In this document: positions 53,379 to 62,218 of the stretch, piece after piece
Numbering within the stretch: position 1 is the stretch's first letter
How the letters are laid out: every line of letters starts with the position of its first letter
Source: Acidimangrovimonas pyrenivorans
Lineage (GTDB): Bacteria > Pseudomonadota > Alphaproteobacteria > Rhodobacterales > Rhodobacteraceae
Length of the DNA: 64,000 nucleotides
Assembly (NCBI RefSeq): GCF_042643245.1
Contig: NZ_JBHRSK010000002.1
Span: 124,001 to 188,000, forward strand
Reading direction: 5' to 3'
Notes under the pieces: model-generated
What the model saw: only the letters and a program-made list of their open reading frames with translations
Told to the model about the DNA's origin: nothing
The model's database searches: none
Made by a program: the position numbers and the translations under genes

Positions 53379-54500
53379 TCAGGTCTTCCGCTCGACCTCG
53401 GCCTTCTCCCGCGCCGCAGTCAGCTTCGCCAAAACCTCGTCCGCCACTTCGGGGACCAGCGCGGCGTATTTCTCGATGATGTTCGCGGCATGACGTAGCC
53501 CCCACCCCATGGTGACGGCGATCTCGTTGAGAGAGCAGCCGGCCCGAAGTAGTTCCGTCGCCGCCGTTCCGCGCATGTCGTAGAGCCGGAGCTCGTCGCG
53601 AACGCGGATCATTGCGGGGTTCCCCTCCGCCATCGTGTTCGCCCTCTCCTTCAGATCGCGAACGATCTGGGATGCACGCTCCGGCGTCAGGCGCCGACCC
53701 GTCAGAGAGACAACGAGATATTCCTGATCCTCCGGCGTCTCGTCGATCAAGCGTCCCAAGGCGGGCGTGACCGGTATGCTCACCGGCTTCGTGGTCTTGG
53801 TGCGCCGGAAGTAGAGACGGCGCCCCAGTCGCGTATTCTGGACATGTTCGCGTGTGAGGATGCCGATGTCCTGTGGCGTCAGGCCGCCTTCCGACGCAGC
53901 GACGACAACGCGCTTCTCCCGTTCGCAGGCAACGTCGAGTAACGCACGTTGCTCATCCGGCAACCAGATGATGTCGGAGCGGTCCGACCGATACAGCCGT
54001 TCGACGTCGAAATGATGATGGATCGAAAGAGCCGCCACATTGGCCTTCGTCCAGTTGAGGAAGCGGGTCACCACGCTCGTAGCGTAATCGAATTGCCTCG
54101 GCGAATGCGCCCACCGGTTCTTCCACTCTCCGATCTCGTCGAGAGATTCCGGTTCCTCGAATATCTTGATGGGCTCGTTGCCGAATTCCTCCTCGAAGGA
54201 AACGAGATATTTATCGTAGTCTTGACGCGTCCGGGGCTTGAGCTGCGTGTAGTGCGGCGACTTCCGGTAGCGATTCATCACCGCCGCTGTTGAATCTCGA
54301 CTCGTCGAGGCGCTCCGTCGGGAAGCGCCGCGAATAGCATCGTTGTAGGCGAAGAAGTATTCGGGTTGCGGCGGCGCGAAAGACATTGCCGAATTCCAAA
54401 AGGCAGGCCCACCCCGGAACGCGTAGTGGTAATGGCGAATGGACCCGTCGCTCAATCTCTTCCGAACGCGATGAACGCCCTTAATATCAGGCTTGACCAC
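53379..54500 (-). CDS. int: Phage-type tyrosine recombinase (integrase)
   Basis: A 373-aa site-specific recombinase. The N-terminal arm and SAM-like core-binding region (about residues 60-180) precede the catalytic domain. The second catalytic box reads LYDMRGTAATELLRAGCSLN (the usual HDLRGTA with Tyr for His), followed by GWGLRHAANIIEKYAAL with the likely nucleophile Tyr. Box I reads EGGLTPQDIGILT, where the usual catalytic Arg appears replaced, so activity is uncertain. It starts with GTG at 54500 and overlaps the small upstream gene by 14 bp. Probably mobilises the region at tRNA-Cys. Confidence 0.85.
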   Translation of the reverse strand: MVKPDIKGVHRVRKRLSDGSIRHYHYAFRGGPAFWNSAMSFAPPQPEYFFAYNDAIRGASRRSASTSRDSTAAVMNRYRKSPHYTQLKPRTRQDYDKYLVSFEEEFGNEPIKIFEEPESLDEIGEWKNRWAHSPRQFDYATSVVTRFLNWTKANVAALSIHHHFDVERLYRSDRSDIIWLPDEQRALLDVACEREKRVVVAASEGGLTPQDIGILTREHVQNTRLGRRLYFRRTKTTKPVSIPVTPALGRLIDETPEDQEYLVVSLTGRRLTPERASQIVRDLKERANTMAEGNPAMIRVRDELRLYDMRGTAATELLRAGCSLNEIAVTMGWGLRHAANIIEKYAALVPEVADEVLAKLTAAREKAEVERKT

Positions 54501-54774
54501 GGCGCGCCCTCCTCTGAGCGACCAAGCTCGTGGAAGCCGCCGGCGCGTTCATGCCTTGGGCGGCGTCGAGCCGCTCGCGGACATGCTTTGGGTCGTAGAC
54601 ATTGCTGCGCCCAGGAACAGTCTTGATCCCCAATTTCGCGCACCAAGAGCGGAACCCGCTGGTAACCCCGCCGAACTTCATCGCGGCAGCCAACTCTTCT
54701 CCGGTCATCAACATGAGAGGCACCCCATTCAGAACGGGGAATTCGATGTTCGGGGCTTGTGGAAAACTGCTCAT
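54487..54774 (-). CDS. Small DNA-binding protein, candidate excisionase
   Basis: A 95-aa protein. Its middle contains PLMLMTGEELAAAMKFGGVT followed by FRSWCAKLGIKTVPGRSNVY and DPKHVRERLD. This is a MerR-like winged-helix arrangement common in excisionases (helix-turn, then G-R-x-x-x-Y-D wing). The start at 54774 (MSSFPQAPN) is chosen; the frame extends upstream without a good ribosome site. Overlap with int by 14 bp fits an xis-int pair. Confidence 0.6.
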   Translation of the reverse strand: MSSFPQAPNIEFPVLNGVPLMLMTGEELAAAMKFGGVTSGFRSWCAKLGIKTVPGRSNVYDPKHVRERLDAAQGMNAPAASTSLVAQRRARRGQA

Positions 54775-55017
54775 TGTACAGATCTTTTCGGTCTTGCGCT
54801 TCTTCTCCTCGCGGTAACATGCGTACGACGCACTCGAGGCAGGAGAAAAAACTGGAGAAAATGGCGGAGATCTCTGACAACCAATTGAATCAGAAGAAAA
54901 GAAATCGCCCATGTCGCGGATCAGAAAGCGGGCGCGCCTACGTCAACGTGGCAGCAGAATGATTACCGGCGCGCCCTATCGCGAGAGTTCCGAGCCCGCG
55001 ATTTCTTTCCCGTTCCT

Positions 55018-55413
55018 TTACCTCGGCGACACTGCCTCGGATGGCGTCAGGACCGGGCCAAACCTCGTCGCCAGGTCGGCAAGTCGTGCCCCGTGCCAGT
55101 CGATGGCCCCGAAGACATCCCGAGGCCCTCTGCCCTCGAGCGACATCTCATCTGCACGCACGAAAGAGAGGGCTTCGAGGCAGCCCAGAACTTCCATGAG
55201 CCTTCGCTTAAGGACTTCGGGGTCGGGGAAGGCCCTATCGGCCTCGCCGATAAGCGTCTCGACCTGATCCAAGGCGTGGCCATCGTCCGCCAGCGAAACA
55301 ACCTCGTGAAGGCCCAGGCCATGTCGGCGAAGATGATCAGAAACTTCGATCACCGCCCGTTCCCGAATTTCATCACGCCGCTTGGTCCAGGCGGCCAGAT
55401 CACTTCCGCTCAT
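55018..55413 (-). CDS. Hypothetical protein (131 aa)
   Basis: Unrecognised. A charged, helical, cytosolic protein starting MSGSDLAAWTKRRDEIRERA with EVLKRRLMEVLGCLEALSFV in the centre and IDWHGARLADLATRFGPVLT near the end. The ATG is preceded by AAGGAG at good spacing, which supports it as real. It is 109 bp downstream of the next minus-strand hypothetical gene and may share its transcript. Confidence 0.6.
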   Translation of the reverse strand: MSGSDLAAWTKRRDEIRERAVIEVSDHLRRHGLGLHEVVSLADDGHALDQVETLIGEADRAFPDPEVLKRRLMEVLGCLEALSFVRADEMSLEGRGPRDVFGAIDWHGARLADLATRFGPVLTPSEAVSPR

Positions 55414-55522
55414 TCAGAGCTCCTTCGACGAACAGCCCGCGGCCCCTGCCGCGCGTCTGATCGCTGTCGCCGTCAAGAGCTGCCGACGGGGGTGGGGCCG
55501 GCAGCTTGAGCATGTCTCTGGT

Positions 55523-55927
55523 TCAGGCGACCGCCAGCAGGCGCATCGCCTCGGGTTGGGTTTCGAGAGCATTCTCCAGAGCCGCCCGCAGGCCGTCGGT
55601 CAGCAAGCAGATTTCGTCAACGACTGGATCCGAAGGGTCGATCCGCGCAAAGTAACCTGCCTCCGGACGGCTCTCATCGTGAACATGTTCCAGCGTGAGA
55701 ATGCCAAGAAGATCACGCAAAGCGAGCCACGTGCAGCGCGAAATCCTCGCCCCGTCGCGGAGGCGATCCATGATCGTGTCGACCAAACGCCCGCCGCGCG
55801 CACCGGCAAGAAGGCAGGCAGCGTTGCGCAGGCCGTCCAGGTGATCGGAAATGAACACGCGCAACGGCTCCATCGGATTCCTGGTCACACGATTGGCAGT
55901 CTGCGAAGAGATCTCGCGAAGGTGCAT
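55523..55927 (-). CDS. Hypothetical protein (134 aa)
   Basis: Unrecognised. The product begins MHLREISSQTANRVTRNPME, continues with FISDHLDGLRNAACLLAGAR and ISRCTWLALRDLLGILTLEH, and ends with a helical acidic segment (VVDEICLLTDGLRAALENAL). No membrane segment. The ribosome site AAGGAG before ATG 55927 supports translation. The alpha-helical character suggests a small regulatory or plasmid-type accessory protein, but nothing specific. Confidence 0.6.
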   Translation of the reverse strand: MHLREISSQTANRVTRNPMEPLRVFISDHLDGLRNAACLLAGARGGRLVDTIMDRLRDGARISRCTWLALRDLLGILTLEHVHDESRPEAGYFARIDPSDPVVDEICLLTDGLRAALENALETQPEAMRLLAVA

Positions 55928-56167
55928 CTTGAACTCCTTGGTGTGGAAGCCGGGCGCTCTTGGCCCGGGTCAAGTTCTCGAATGGACTTCTCACACCGAG
56001 GCCCCGCGCGATCCGGCCTCAGGCTCCCAGGCCAGATCGTCCGGGGGCGCGGCCCTTCTCTTGTTCTTCATTTCGGGCCAGGGCCGAATGCGCACGGCAA
56101 TGCCCGCTGGTCCATGACCGCAAGATATTGGATTGGCGCCGATAAGATCGTTGGAACTTCGATATTC

Positions 56168-56221
56168 TGACGATCATCCCGGCGGCGCGACACGTCGAGC
56201 GCGCCGCCGGGATGATCGTCA
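56168..56221. repeat. Perfect 22-bp inverted repeat
   Basis: Left arm 56168-56189 (starts TGACGATCATCC) and right arm 56200-56221 are exact reverse complements around a 10-nt loop (ACACGTCGAG). It lies in the 379-bp gap 55928-56306 between divergent hypothetical genes; nothing else was recognised in that gap. There is no T-run on either side, so it is unusual as a terminator. It could be a protein-binding or processing site, an origin or transfer hairpin, or a small RNA. Confidence 0.9.
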
Positions 56222-56306
56222 AGGGCTGGTCTGGGGGGGAGCGTCGAGGGGGGGCCTCCCCTCTCGACCCTCGGGCACGCGATTTGCGTGGAGCGCTGAG
56301 CGAAGA

Positions 56307-56624
56307 ATGGTTCAGGCCCCCTCAGGATATTCGTCTCCGTTCGATGAGGTTTCGAACGACAGTTTGAAACGGCCCAAGGTCATGCCTCGTGCCCTTCGCA
56401 TTCCCGGGACAAACCAGCGTATCGAGCTCGCGCCGACAGCGCGCAGCACGCCTGAACGCAAGACGCCGGCCATGCGGCACGGTATCGATGCTTTCGTTCG
56501 CCGGAAGACCGGCAAGGTGGATGTGCCGGATCTTCATCGGGTGATCTACCGACCGTGGCTGTATGCCGGAACGAAGGTCGGAGCCAAGCTCGACAGCAGT
56601 TGGCGAAGCGGCGCGTCAAAGTAG
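56307..56624 (+). CDS. Hypothetical protein (105 aa)
   Basis: Unrecognised small basic protein beginning MVQAPSGYSSPFDEVSNDSL with LKRPKVMPRALRIPGTNQRI then ERKTPAMRHGIDAFVRRKTG. The pI is high, compatible with nucleic-acid binding. The frame runs upstream to 56133 through the inverted repeat, but 56307 is the first ATG with a plausible context (weak GAG). Reality is only moderately supported. Confidence 0.4.
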   Translation: MVQAPSGYSSPFDEVSNDSLKRPKVMPRALRIPGTNQRIELAPTARSTPERKTPAMRHGIDAFVRRKTGKVDVPDLHRVIYRPWLYAGTKVGAKLDSSWRSGASK

Positions 56625-56737
56625 CGAAAGCGCCGCCTTTGTCGTTCCCCAAGATCTCACCTACCCGCGATAGAACACAAAGTGTTGTCTCAATCTTCTC
56701 GCGAGATTACGCTTTTTCGAGTATCGAGGGAGGTTTC

Positions 56738-58096
56738 ATGATCGAGCGACCGGATTTTATCGTCAGCGAAGACGAGGCAAGGCTGTTTCCAATACTCGCG
56801 GAAACAAGCAAAGAGAAACGGGTAGCATCGATTTTCTTGGCCGTAATGACCCAGATCCCGGTCCTGGCTGAAGAGGTTCTTTCCAGCGTTGGCGTCCGGG
56901 TAGGGAAGCGCACGCGCGTTCGTGCATTCACCGAAGTCGTGCTGAAGGACAAAGTCGAAGATGGTTGTCGCCCCGATGGCCTGCTGATCATCGACACCGG
57001 ACGAACGCAATGGTCGGCCCTGATTGAAGCCAAGATCGGGCGCAATGAGCTGACATCAGAGCAGGTATCCAAATATGCGGAGTTGGCGAAGGCGAACGGC
57101 ATCGACGCTGTAATCACCATCTCGAATGAGTTTGTGGCGCGCGCAGATCATTCTCCGGTTTCGATCTCGAAGATGCTGCTTCGAAAAGTCGACCTGTTCC
57201 ACTGGTCCTGGTCGTGGCTGGCCACCGTATGCGAGATTCTTGAATATCAGGAAGCAGTAACGGACACAGAGCAGGGATACCTCCTCGGGCAACTGAACCA
57301 TTTCCTTGCGCACCCTGCCACTGGGGTCGAGCGATTTACCCAGATGACCGCGAGCTGGAAAGATGTGACGCAGGCGGTATCGAACGATGAGGCTTTGCGG
57401 AAGACCGCTCCGGAGGTTGAAGCCGTCGCCGCGAGCTGGGTTGCGGAAGAGCGAGACCTCTGTCTGCACATGTCCAGCCATATTGGTCAGGAGGTCGCCG
57501 CCAAGGTCGAGAGAAAACTCTCCGATGACCCAGCATCCCGCCTCAAGGCAATGGCAGAAGCACTCGCAACCCGACATTCGCTGTCATCTGTCATCCGTGT
57601 GCCAAATTGAGCTTCCGACATGGATGTCACCATTGATCTCGCCCGCCGGACTGTCGCCGTGTCGATGTCGCTGAAGGCGCCAGGGGACAAGAAGTCGACG
57701 AAGGCCCGCGTCAACTGGCTGCTGCGAATGCTCCCGGAAGATGACGAACGACTTCTTCTGCGGGCACATTGGCCCGGTCGCGGGGCGCCGACGACCAAGG
57801 ACATCAAGACCCTGCGTGAAGATCCATGTGCGATACAGAACGACAATCCGGCCGCGACGCCGCACGCCTTCGAGGTTCTGCTGGTAGAGAATCTCGGCAA
57901 GCGCTTTTCAGGGCGTCGCACCTTCATCGAGGATGTCGAGCGTATCGTCCCCAGCTTCTACGATCTTGTCGGCACCAACCAGAAAGCATGGCAGGCGCCG
58001 CCTCCGAAGCCGGTCAAGGTTCGTAGCGAACCTGATCCGGGCGAGTTGGAGCATGATGATCTGGAAGACGCTGGAGCGATTCCCCAGGACGAATGA
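56738..58096 (+). pseudogene. PD-(D/E)XK nuclease-like gene split by an in-frame TGA
   Basis: ATG 56738 follows GAGGGAGGT. The first part (290 aa) reads IERPDFIVSEDEARLFPILA, VGKRTRVRAFTEVVLKDKVE, then RPDGLLIIDTGRTQWSALIE followed by AKIGRNELTSEQVSKYAELA, a clear PD-(x)n-E-x-K nuclease motif. TGA at 57608-57610 ends it at VIRVPN. The same phase continues as ASDMDVTIDLARRTVAVSMS to 58096, with VNWLLRMLPEDDERLLLRAH and FEVLLVENLGKRFSGRRTFI. As I recall the family, both parts belong to one protein, often with a Cys at the TGA position. Alternatives are two natural genes (ATG at 57620) or readthrough. Confidence 0.65.
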
Positions 58097-58811
58097 GATC
58101 AGCCGGCGTTTATGGCGACTGATCTACTTGGGTCCCGCCACACGGAATGCGTCACCACGGATCGGCGGCATTTTCGCGCCCAGCGTGCGGAGGATGCATC
58201 AGCACCGGTTGCAGCACAACCTCGTCGAGAAGTTCGGGCCAACTCTTGGCGCGTCTCGAGAGAAGAGTTCGACTCGAGGACCCTGAGGCCTGTGCCAGCA
58301 CGCCCGCCAAGGTGAAGCAGTGGTCGGGGAGTGATCCGAATCCGTCGCAAATCTGGATAAGGCTCACATCTCCAAGAGCCGCCTGAAACAAGTGCCTCTT
58401 GAAAAAGGATGGCTCCCCGCGGCTGCCATGGCGACAGCGGCGTGTATTGCTCGCGACTCCGGCCGGAATCGAGAGATTCTCACGCCGCCCCGTTTCCAAG
58501 GGTTCTTGGGTTCCAGCAATTCCATGAATTCTTTACTGCGATACACGTGAAATAACAGGTTGTTACGACAAATTGGCGATCAAAAACACGGAAATCACAA
58601 ACACAAATGACGGATAAATATGAAAGGAACCGGCACTTCGCATACGACAAGACGGATTGGGATGCCACAACAACTGCCCTACTGCATAGGGATAACGGCC
58701 CAAGACAGAACATTTCACGGTGGCACTGGAAGGTAAGACGGACAGACCAGTCATTTTGGCGGGGAGCGATTTCGCCCCATCTACTCGTCATACAAACGAC
58801 GAGTGGAAACG
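58097..58811. other. 715-bp region without a supported gene
   Basis: Open frames of 60-115 codons occur on both strands but none has both a ribosome site and a recognisable pattern. The best is 58607-58894 on the plus strand (MTDKYERNRHFAYDKTDWDA), which runs into the next gene. The last 300 bp are AT-richer than the surroundings and lead into the possible replication gene, so a promoter or origin could lie there. I saw no clear iterons. Confidence 0.4.
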
Positions 58812-59660
58812 ATGACCATCAACGACAAATATATAGTTCGAGAACATGCTGTTTCATACCTTCAAAATGGCGAGCGAACATTTCTCGGTCTTAGGCTTGC
58901 ACATGGCCTAATGTATTGGATGCATCAATATCTCGACGGCGAAACGCAGCGCGCCACTGGCGTCTTCCACAAGGAAAGGATCGTGCGCTGTCGCGACATC
59001 GCTGATGCGGTCGGACCGGTGGGTGCTACAGACAATGATTGGCTTCGCGTCGCGGTCAACCAACTCGAGGGGCAAGGTCTCTTTCGGTCGGTTCAGGTCG
59101 AAGGACAACGGCTCCACTTCCATCTGTCAGAGAGTTTCCTGGCTGCATATTCACGAAAGGCCAAGGGCGACTCATTCGCGATCATTCGGACCGATCACAT
59201 CCGCGCATGTGGGACGCTACACGACATCCTGTTCCTCACGCTCGCGTCGATGCACGGCGGGAGAGACTACCCGAAATTCTCCCTACCTCGCATCCTTAGG
59301 GAGCCTGCCCCTTCTCTCACGCCAATTCAACGGCTTGAGCTCGGATTGAAACGCGAGGATCAGGAGAAATGGCGGAAATCATGGGAAGTCTCGAGCAAGT
59401 CCTGGGTCCGGGCCGCGACCAGAGCAAGTGCACTTCTGAACCATGCCTATCTTATCGCCCCTCAACACGGGATCTTCGACAACCACGTCTCAAACGTTGT
59501 GGTCAAGGTTTCGCATGGAAAAACGAAATGGTCACCTGAACGGCTGTACAAATTCCGAGCCGGGACTCGAAATGTTGTTGAGATTCATCCCTCCGGGAAG
59601 AGGGTCAGGTTGAACAAGGCCGCCCTCAAGAGCAAGCTCTATCAGACCAACATCATATAG
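58812..59660 (+). CDS. Hypothetical protein, possible replication initiator
   Basis: No characterised family is recognised. The product (282 aa from ATG 58812; GTG 58803 possible) reads like tandem winged helices: DKYIVREHAVSYLQNGERTF, then CRDIADAVGPVGATDNDWLR, LEGQGLFRSVQVEGQRLHFH and DHIRACGTLHDILFLTLASM. A basic C-terminus follows (SGKRVRLNKAALKSKLYQ). Size and layout, together with the KfrA-like and relaxase genes downstream, would suit a plasmid initiator, but the evidence is indirect. Codon use is AT-richer than the chromosome. Confidence 0.55.
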   Translation: MTINDKYIVREHAVSYLQNGERTFLGLRLAHGLMYWMHQYLDGETQRATGVFHKERIVRCRDIADAVGPVGATDNDWLRVAVNQLEGQGLFRSVQVEGQRLHFHLSESFLAAYSRKAKGDSFAIIRTDHIRACGTLHDILFLTLASMHGGRDYPKFSLPRILREPAPSLTPIQRLELGLKREDQEKWRKSWEVSSKSWVRAATRASALLNHAYLIAPQHGIFDNHVSNVVVKVSHGKTKWSPERLYKFRAGTRNVVEIHPSGKRVRLNKAALKSKLYQTNII

Positions 59661-59835
59661 TAGAATCTATTGCCCCGCGCTTGGATGCGTAGAACCCCGA
59701 TTCCCCCAAGCACTTACTTACTTCCAAAAAGCGCTCAAACTAACTTTCCCGACTTTCAAACTTTCTTACGAATTTTTCTTTTGCCAGCAAGATTTCGACC
59801 AATATCCATTTTATGTCCACAAAAAGGAAAGCATA

Positions 59836-60375
59836 ATGTCTCGAAAACCTCTCTATACAAACGAGCAAATCATTGAAGTGGGTGAAGCTCTCGAGCGGGC
59901 GCACCCTGGCCGAGAAATTGACGCTTGGCGTGTGTACGACAAGTTGGGGCTTCGCGGAAAATACGAACGTGTTCGCGAAATCTGGGACACCCATCGCGAA
60001 GCACGGAAGGAAAAGGGTTCCCCTGCCGAGAGCTACGAGAAAATCATGCCCAGTCACTTCCGGGAAAGCCTTGACAAGATTTTCGGAGATTTCGGCAACG
60101 GAATCGAGGAGCTTTTCATGAACTTCGACTCACACATTTCCAGCCAGTACAACCGGCAAATCCGCATCCTTCAAGAAGATCATGACAAAAGCCTTTCGGA
60201 GCTGAAAGAAGAGCTGGCGTTCTGGCGAAATCGCGCTTCGACACTCGAGCAAGAGCTCGGCGATCAGGCTCCTCATACCAGCGTTCGGGCGCAGGAGAAG
60301 CGTCGCGAAACCGACAAGAGCCCGAAGAGCTCGCCGTCAGGCCCTCTTCCCGGCCAGATGACCATGTCGGTTTAA
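59836..60375 (+). CDS. KfrA-like plasmid DNA-binding protein
   Basis: A 179-aa protein. The N-terminal domain (about residues 5-55) contains YTNEQIIEVGEALERAHPGR, EIDAWRVYDKLGLRGKYERV and REIWDTHREA, matching the KfrA_N DNA-binding domain of plasmids and integrative elements. From about residue 115 a coiled coil follows (RILQEDHDKSLSELKEELAF then WRNRASTLEQEL). It is shorter than classical KfrA (over 300 aa), so the coiled coil is reduced. KfrA proteins organise plasmids in the cell. A strong hairpin terminator follows the stop. Confidence 0.72.
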   Translation: MSRKPLYTNEQIIEVGEALERAHPGREIDAWRVYDKLGLRGKYERVREIWDTHREARKEKGSPAESYEKIMPSHFRESLDKIFGDFGNGIEELFMNFDSHISSQYNRQIRILQEDHDKSLSELKEELAFWRNRASTLEQELGDQAPHTSVRAQEKRRETDKSPKSSPSGPLPGQMTMSV

Positions 60376-60384
60376 TCTTCAAAG

Positions 60385-60404
60385 TCGCCGCCCTCGGGCG
60401 GCGA
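60385..60404. terminator. Bidirectional terminator between KfrA-like gene and relaxase
   Basis: TCGCCGCCC at 60385-60393 and GGGCGGCGA at 60396-60404 form a perfect 9-bp stem with a 2-nt loop, followed by TTT on the plus strand and preceded by a short A-run (AAAG), as needed for the converging relaxase gene. Confidence 0.8.
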
Positions 60405-60426
60405 TTTCCGCCTAATCCCAGCTCTC

Positions 60427-61719
60427 CTACCTGACCCGAACGTACCCTCTGTTTCGTAGCCGCACCACCAACGCCACGCCGGATGTCTTAGGTTCTATGG
60501 GCATTTCATAAGTCTCGGGGTCTATCTCGGCCTCATCTGCCGGCGAACCTTGATCAAACTCCCCTCGAGCGACGGCCGCCAAGACCTTGCCCCAGTCCCC
60601 GAGTTCTCCTGGCGCGCTGAGATGGAAAGCAGCGCATGCGGCCTGTTTGGCTTCCTCTGCGGTTTCGACCCGAGCAAGCCGGGCTCGCTCTTTCCTCGCT
60701 TCCTCCTTCCGAGCCCTCTCCCTTAGAAAGGCAATTCGCTGGCCTTCGTCGGCGACACGAGCGCGCTCACGCTCCAATGCACGAAGTTGAGACCAGGTTT
60801 CCCACAGCTCCTCGTTCAACTGATCATGTTCGCTTCTGCTTTCTTGATCGACCGCCCCGGGCGGTGCGTCATCCCGCGGGTCCTGAGGCGTGGGTTCTGG
60901 CGATTTGGGAGCCGCACAGCCCGAAGCCCGCAGACTTTTTTCCGTCCTGGCTTTTCTGCGTATGATTGCTGTCGCAGCCGGCCCGCGGTGACACCCGCTC
61001 GTTAACCCAGGAGGAGCATCGCCTGCTTCGGCCATCTCCGCGTAAGATCTCAGGTCGATCCGGGCTGAGGACCCGACATGCCTGAGCGCGGCGTTGACGC
61101 GCTTCTGCCACTCTGCGCGGATCATCTTGAGCTCGACTGGCCCCTTCTTCTTGTCGTCCAGTTTGCGGACCTTTGCCCCGAACCCGTCTCCGGGCTCCTG
61201 CCGGCGACGGGTCGACGTCAGCATGTGAACGTGGAAGTTCCGATTCGTCATTGCCGGGTCCGCCAGAACCTCAACATATTCCTTCGGCGAAATCGTGCCC
61301 TTCGCAAGTTGCGCGTCGATTCCACGACCTATCTCTTCGTCGTGGTAATGCGGCGCATGGATGGCCCAATAGACGGCCATGCCATAGGTGTCTTTGAGAA
61401 AGCAGGTGAAGCCATGTACGACCCTTCGCTGTTCGGCGAGCGGCAGCTCGGCGGGCAGCGCCGCGCGGAATTCCCGCGCGACTCGGGCATTGCATCGGGT
61501 CTCGCAAGCCTCGACCGCATTCCAAAGTCCCTCGACCCGACCCGTCCAATTCGTCAGCCCCTCTTCCAGCAATCCTCGCTTCCGAAGGTAGGAGAAGGTG
61601 CGCCCGGTCCTGTCGTCTCGAAGACGGCGCCGTCCGATGTATGCGGCACGCGCGATCGATGACGCGGTTTTCCCGCGCGTGAGGTGGTGCAGTGAGAAAT
61701 GGCTGGCCGGATGGATCAT
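60427..61719 (-). CDS. mobA: MobA/MobL-family relaxase
   Basis: A 430-aa conjugative relaxase (to 61719; a GTG at 61833 would add 38 residues). The N-terminus FSLHHLTRGKTASSIARAAY is the MobA/L pattern ending in A-A-Y. LWNAVEACETRCNARVAREF then RAALPAEL is the conserved helix W-x-x-x-E-x-x-E-x-R-x-N-A. The metal-binding histidines are in NFHVHMLTSTRR. A charged coiled-coil region (about 310-380: ERERARVADEGQRIAFLRER) follows. It nicks oriT and pilots DNA through a helper's type IV system; no coupling protein or type IV secretion genes are in the window, so the element is mobilisable and not self-transmissible here. Confidence 0.85.
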   Translation of the reverse strand: MIHPASHFSLHHLTRGKTASSIARAAYIGRRRLRDDRTGRTFSYLRKRGLLEEGLTNWTGRVEGLWNAVEACETRCNARVAREFRAALPAELPLAEQRRVVHGFTCFLKDTYGMAVYWAIHAPHYHDEEIGRGIDAQLAKGTISPKEYVEVLADPAMTNRNFHVHMLTSTRRRQEPGDGFGAKVRKLDDKKKGPVELKMIRAEWQKRVNAALRHVGSSARIDLRSYAEMAEAGDAPPGLTSGCHRGPAATAIIRRKARTEKSLRASGCAAPKSPEPTPQDPRDDAPPGAVDQESRSEHDQLNEELWETWSQLRALERERARVADEGQRIAFLRERARKEEARKERARLARVETAEEAKQAACAAFHLSAPGELGDWGKVLAAVARGEFDQGSPADEAEIDPETYEMPIEPKTSGVALVVRLRNRGYVRVR

Positions 61720-61833
61720 GCTATGTATATCGGGCCCGTTGCCGTTTTCCGCTCCCTTGAGAGCCCGCTGCAGGCGCGCTGCAAACGGAGTTTGCGTAAT
61801 TGCGCCTTGCCCTCCGGGCCACGGTGGTTCCAC

Positions 61834-61933
61834 CGGACCCGTCTCGATCGAGCCGATGGTAGGAAAATGCTGATGCGTACGCTCTCCTGGGGCTCCATGT
61901 CTCTGTCAGGACAATCTAAAGAGGACCGTCGTC
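61834..61933. other. Candidate oriT region
   Basis: The short divergent gap between the relaxase and the small mobilisation gene is where MobA/L-type elements usually keep oriT. I see no long inverted repeat that would define a nick site, so this rests on position only. Confidence 0.25.
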
Positions 61934-62215
61934 GTGGCAGAAATTGAGAAGCAGATCTCCGACCTGGAAAGATCGATCGCGCAGAAACAAGAGCGCTTGA
62001 AGGACCTGAATCAGAAGCAGAAGCAGATAGCTCGATCGAACGAGACGCGAAGAAAGATCATCCTCGGCGCCGCCTTTCTCGCCGGGCTGAAGCACAGAAC
62101 ACCGGAAGACCAAGACCGCAGTCTACGCTGGCTTTATCGACATGTTACCAACAAGCGTGACCGCGAATTCCTCGGATTGGCTCCGCTGGCGGAGCCGCCC
62201 ATGCGGAAGCAATGA
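61934..62215 (+). CDS. Small mobilisation protein (MobC/TraD-like)
   Basis: A 93-aa protein with GTG start. The N-terminal half is a charged coiled coil (AEIEKQISDLERSIAQKQER then LKDLNQKQKQ). The C-terminal half has ETRRKIILGAAFLAGL and LRWLYRHVTNKRDREFLGL. The R-R-x-I-x-L-G block with a D-R-x-x-F-G-L end recalls the TraD-like accessory proteins encoded divergently from MobA/L relaxases, where they help bind oriT. The ribosome site is weak. Confidence 0.6.
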   Translation: MAEIEKQISDLERSIAQKQERLKDLNQKQKQIARSNETRRKIILGAAFLAGLKHRTPEDQDRSLRWLYRHVTNKRDREFLGLAPLAEPPMRKQ

Positions 62216-62218
62216 GGG

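Noticed and set aside
55093..55509. 138-codon plus-strand frame
   Set aside because: Antisense to the 131-aa minus-strand gene, which has an AAGGAG ribosome site while this frame has none.
57608..57610. TGA as a selenocysteine codon
   Set aside because: No bacterial SECIS-like hairpin could be recognised immediately downstream, and the family is not a known selenoprotein; nonsense mutation is simpler.
58152..58499. 115-codon minus-strand frame in the gene-free stretch
   Set aside because: No ribosome site, no recognisable domain, and overlapping frames on both strands are of similar length.
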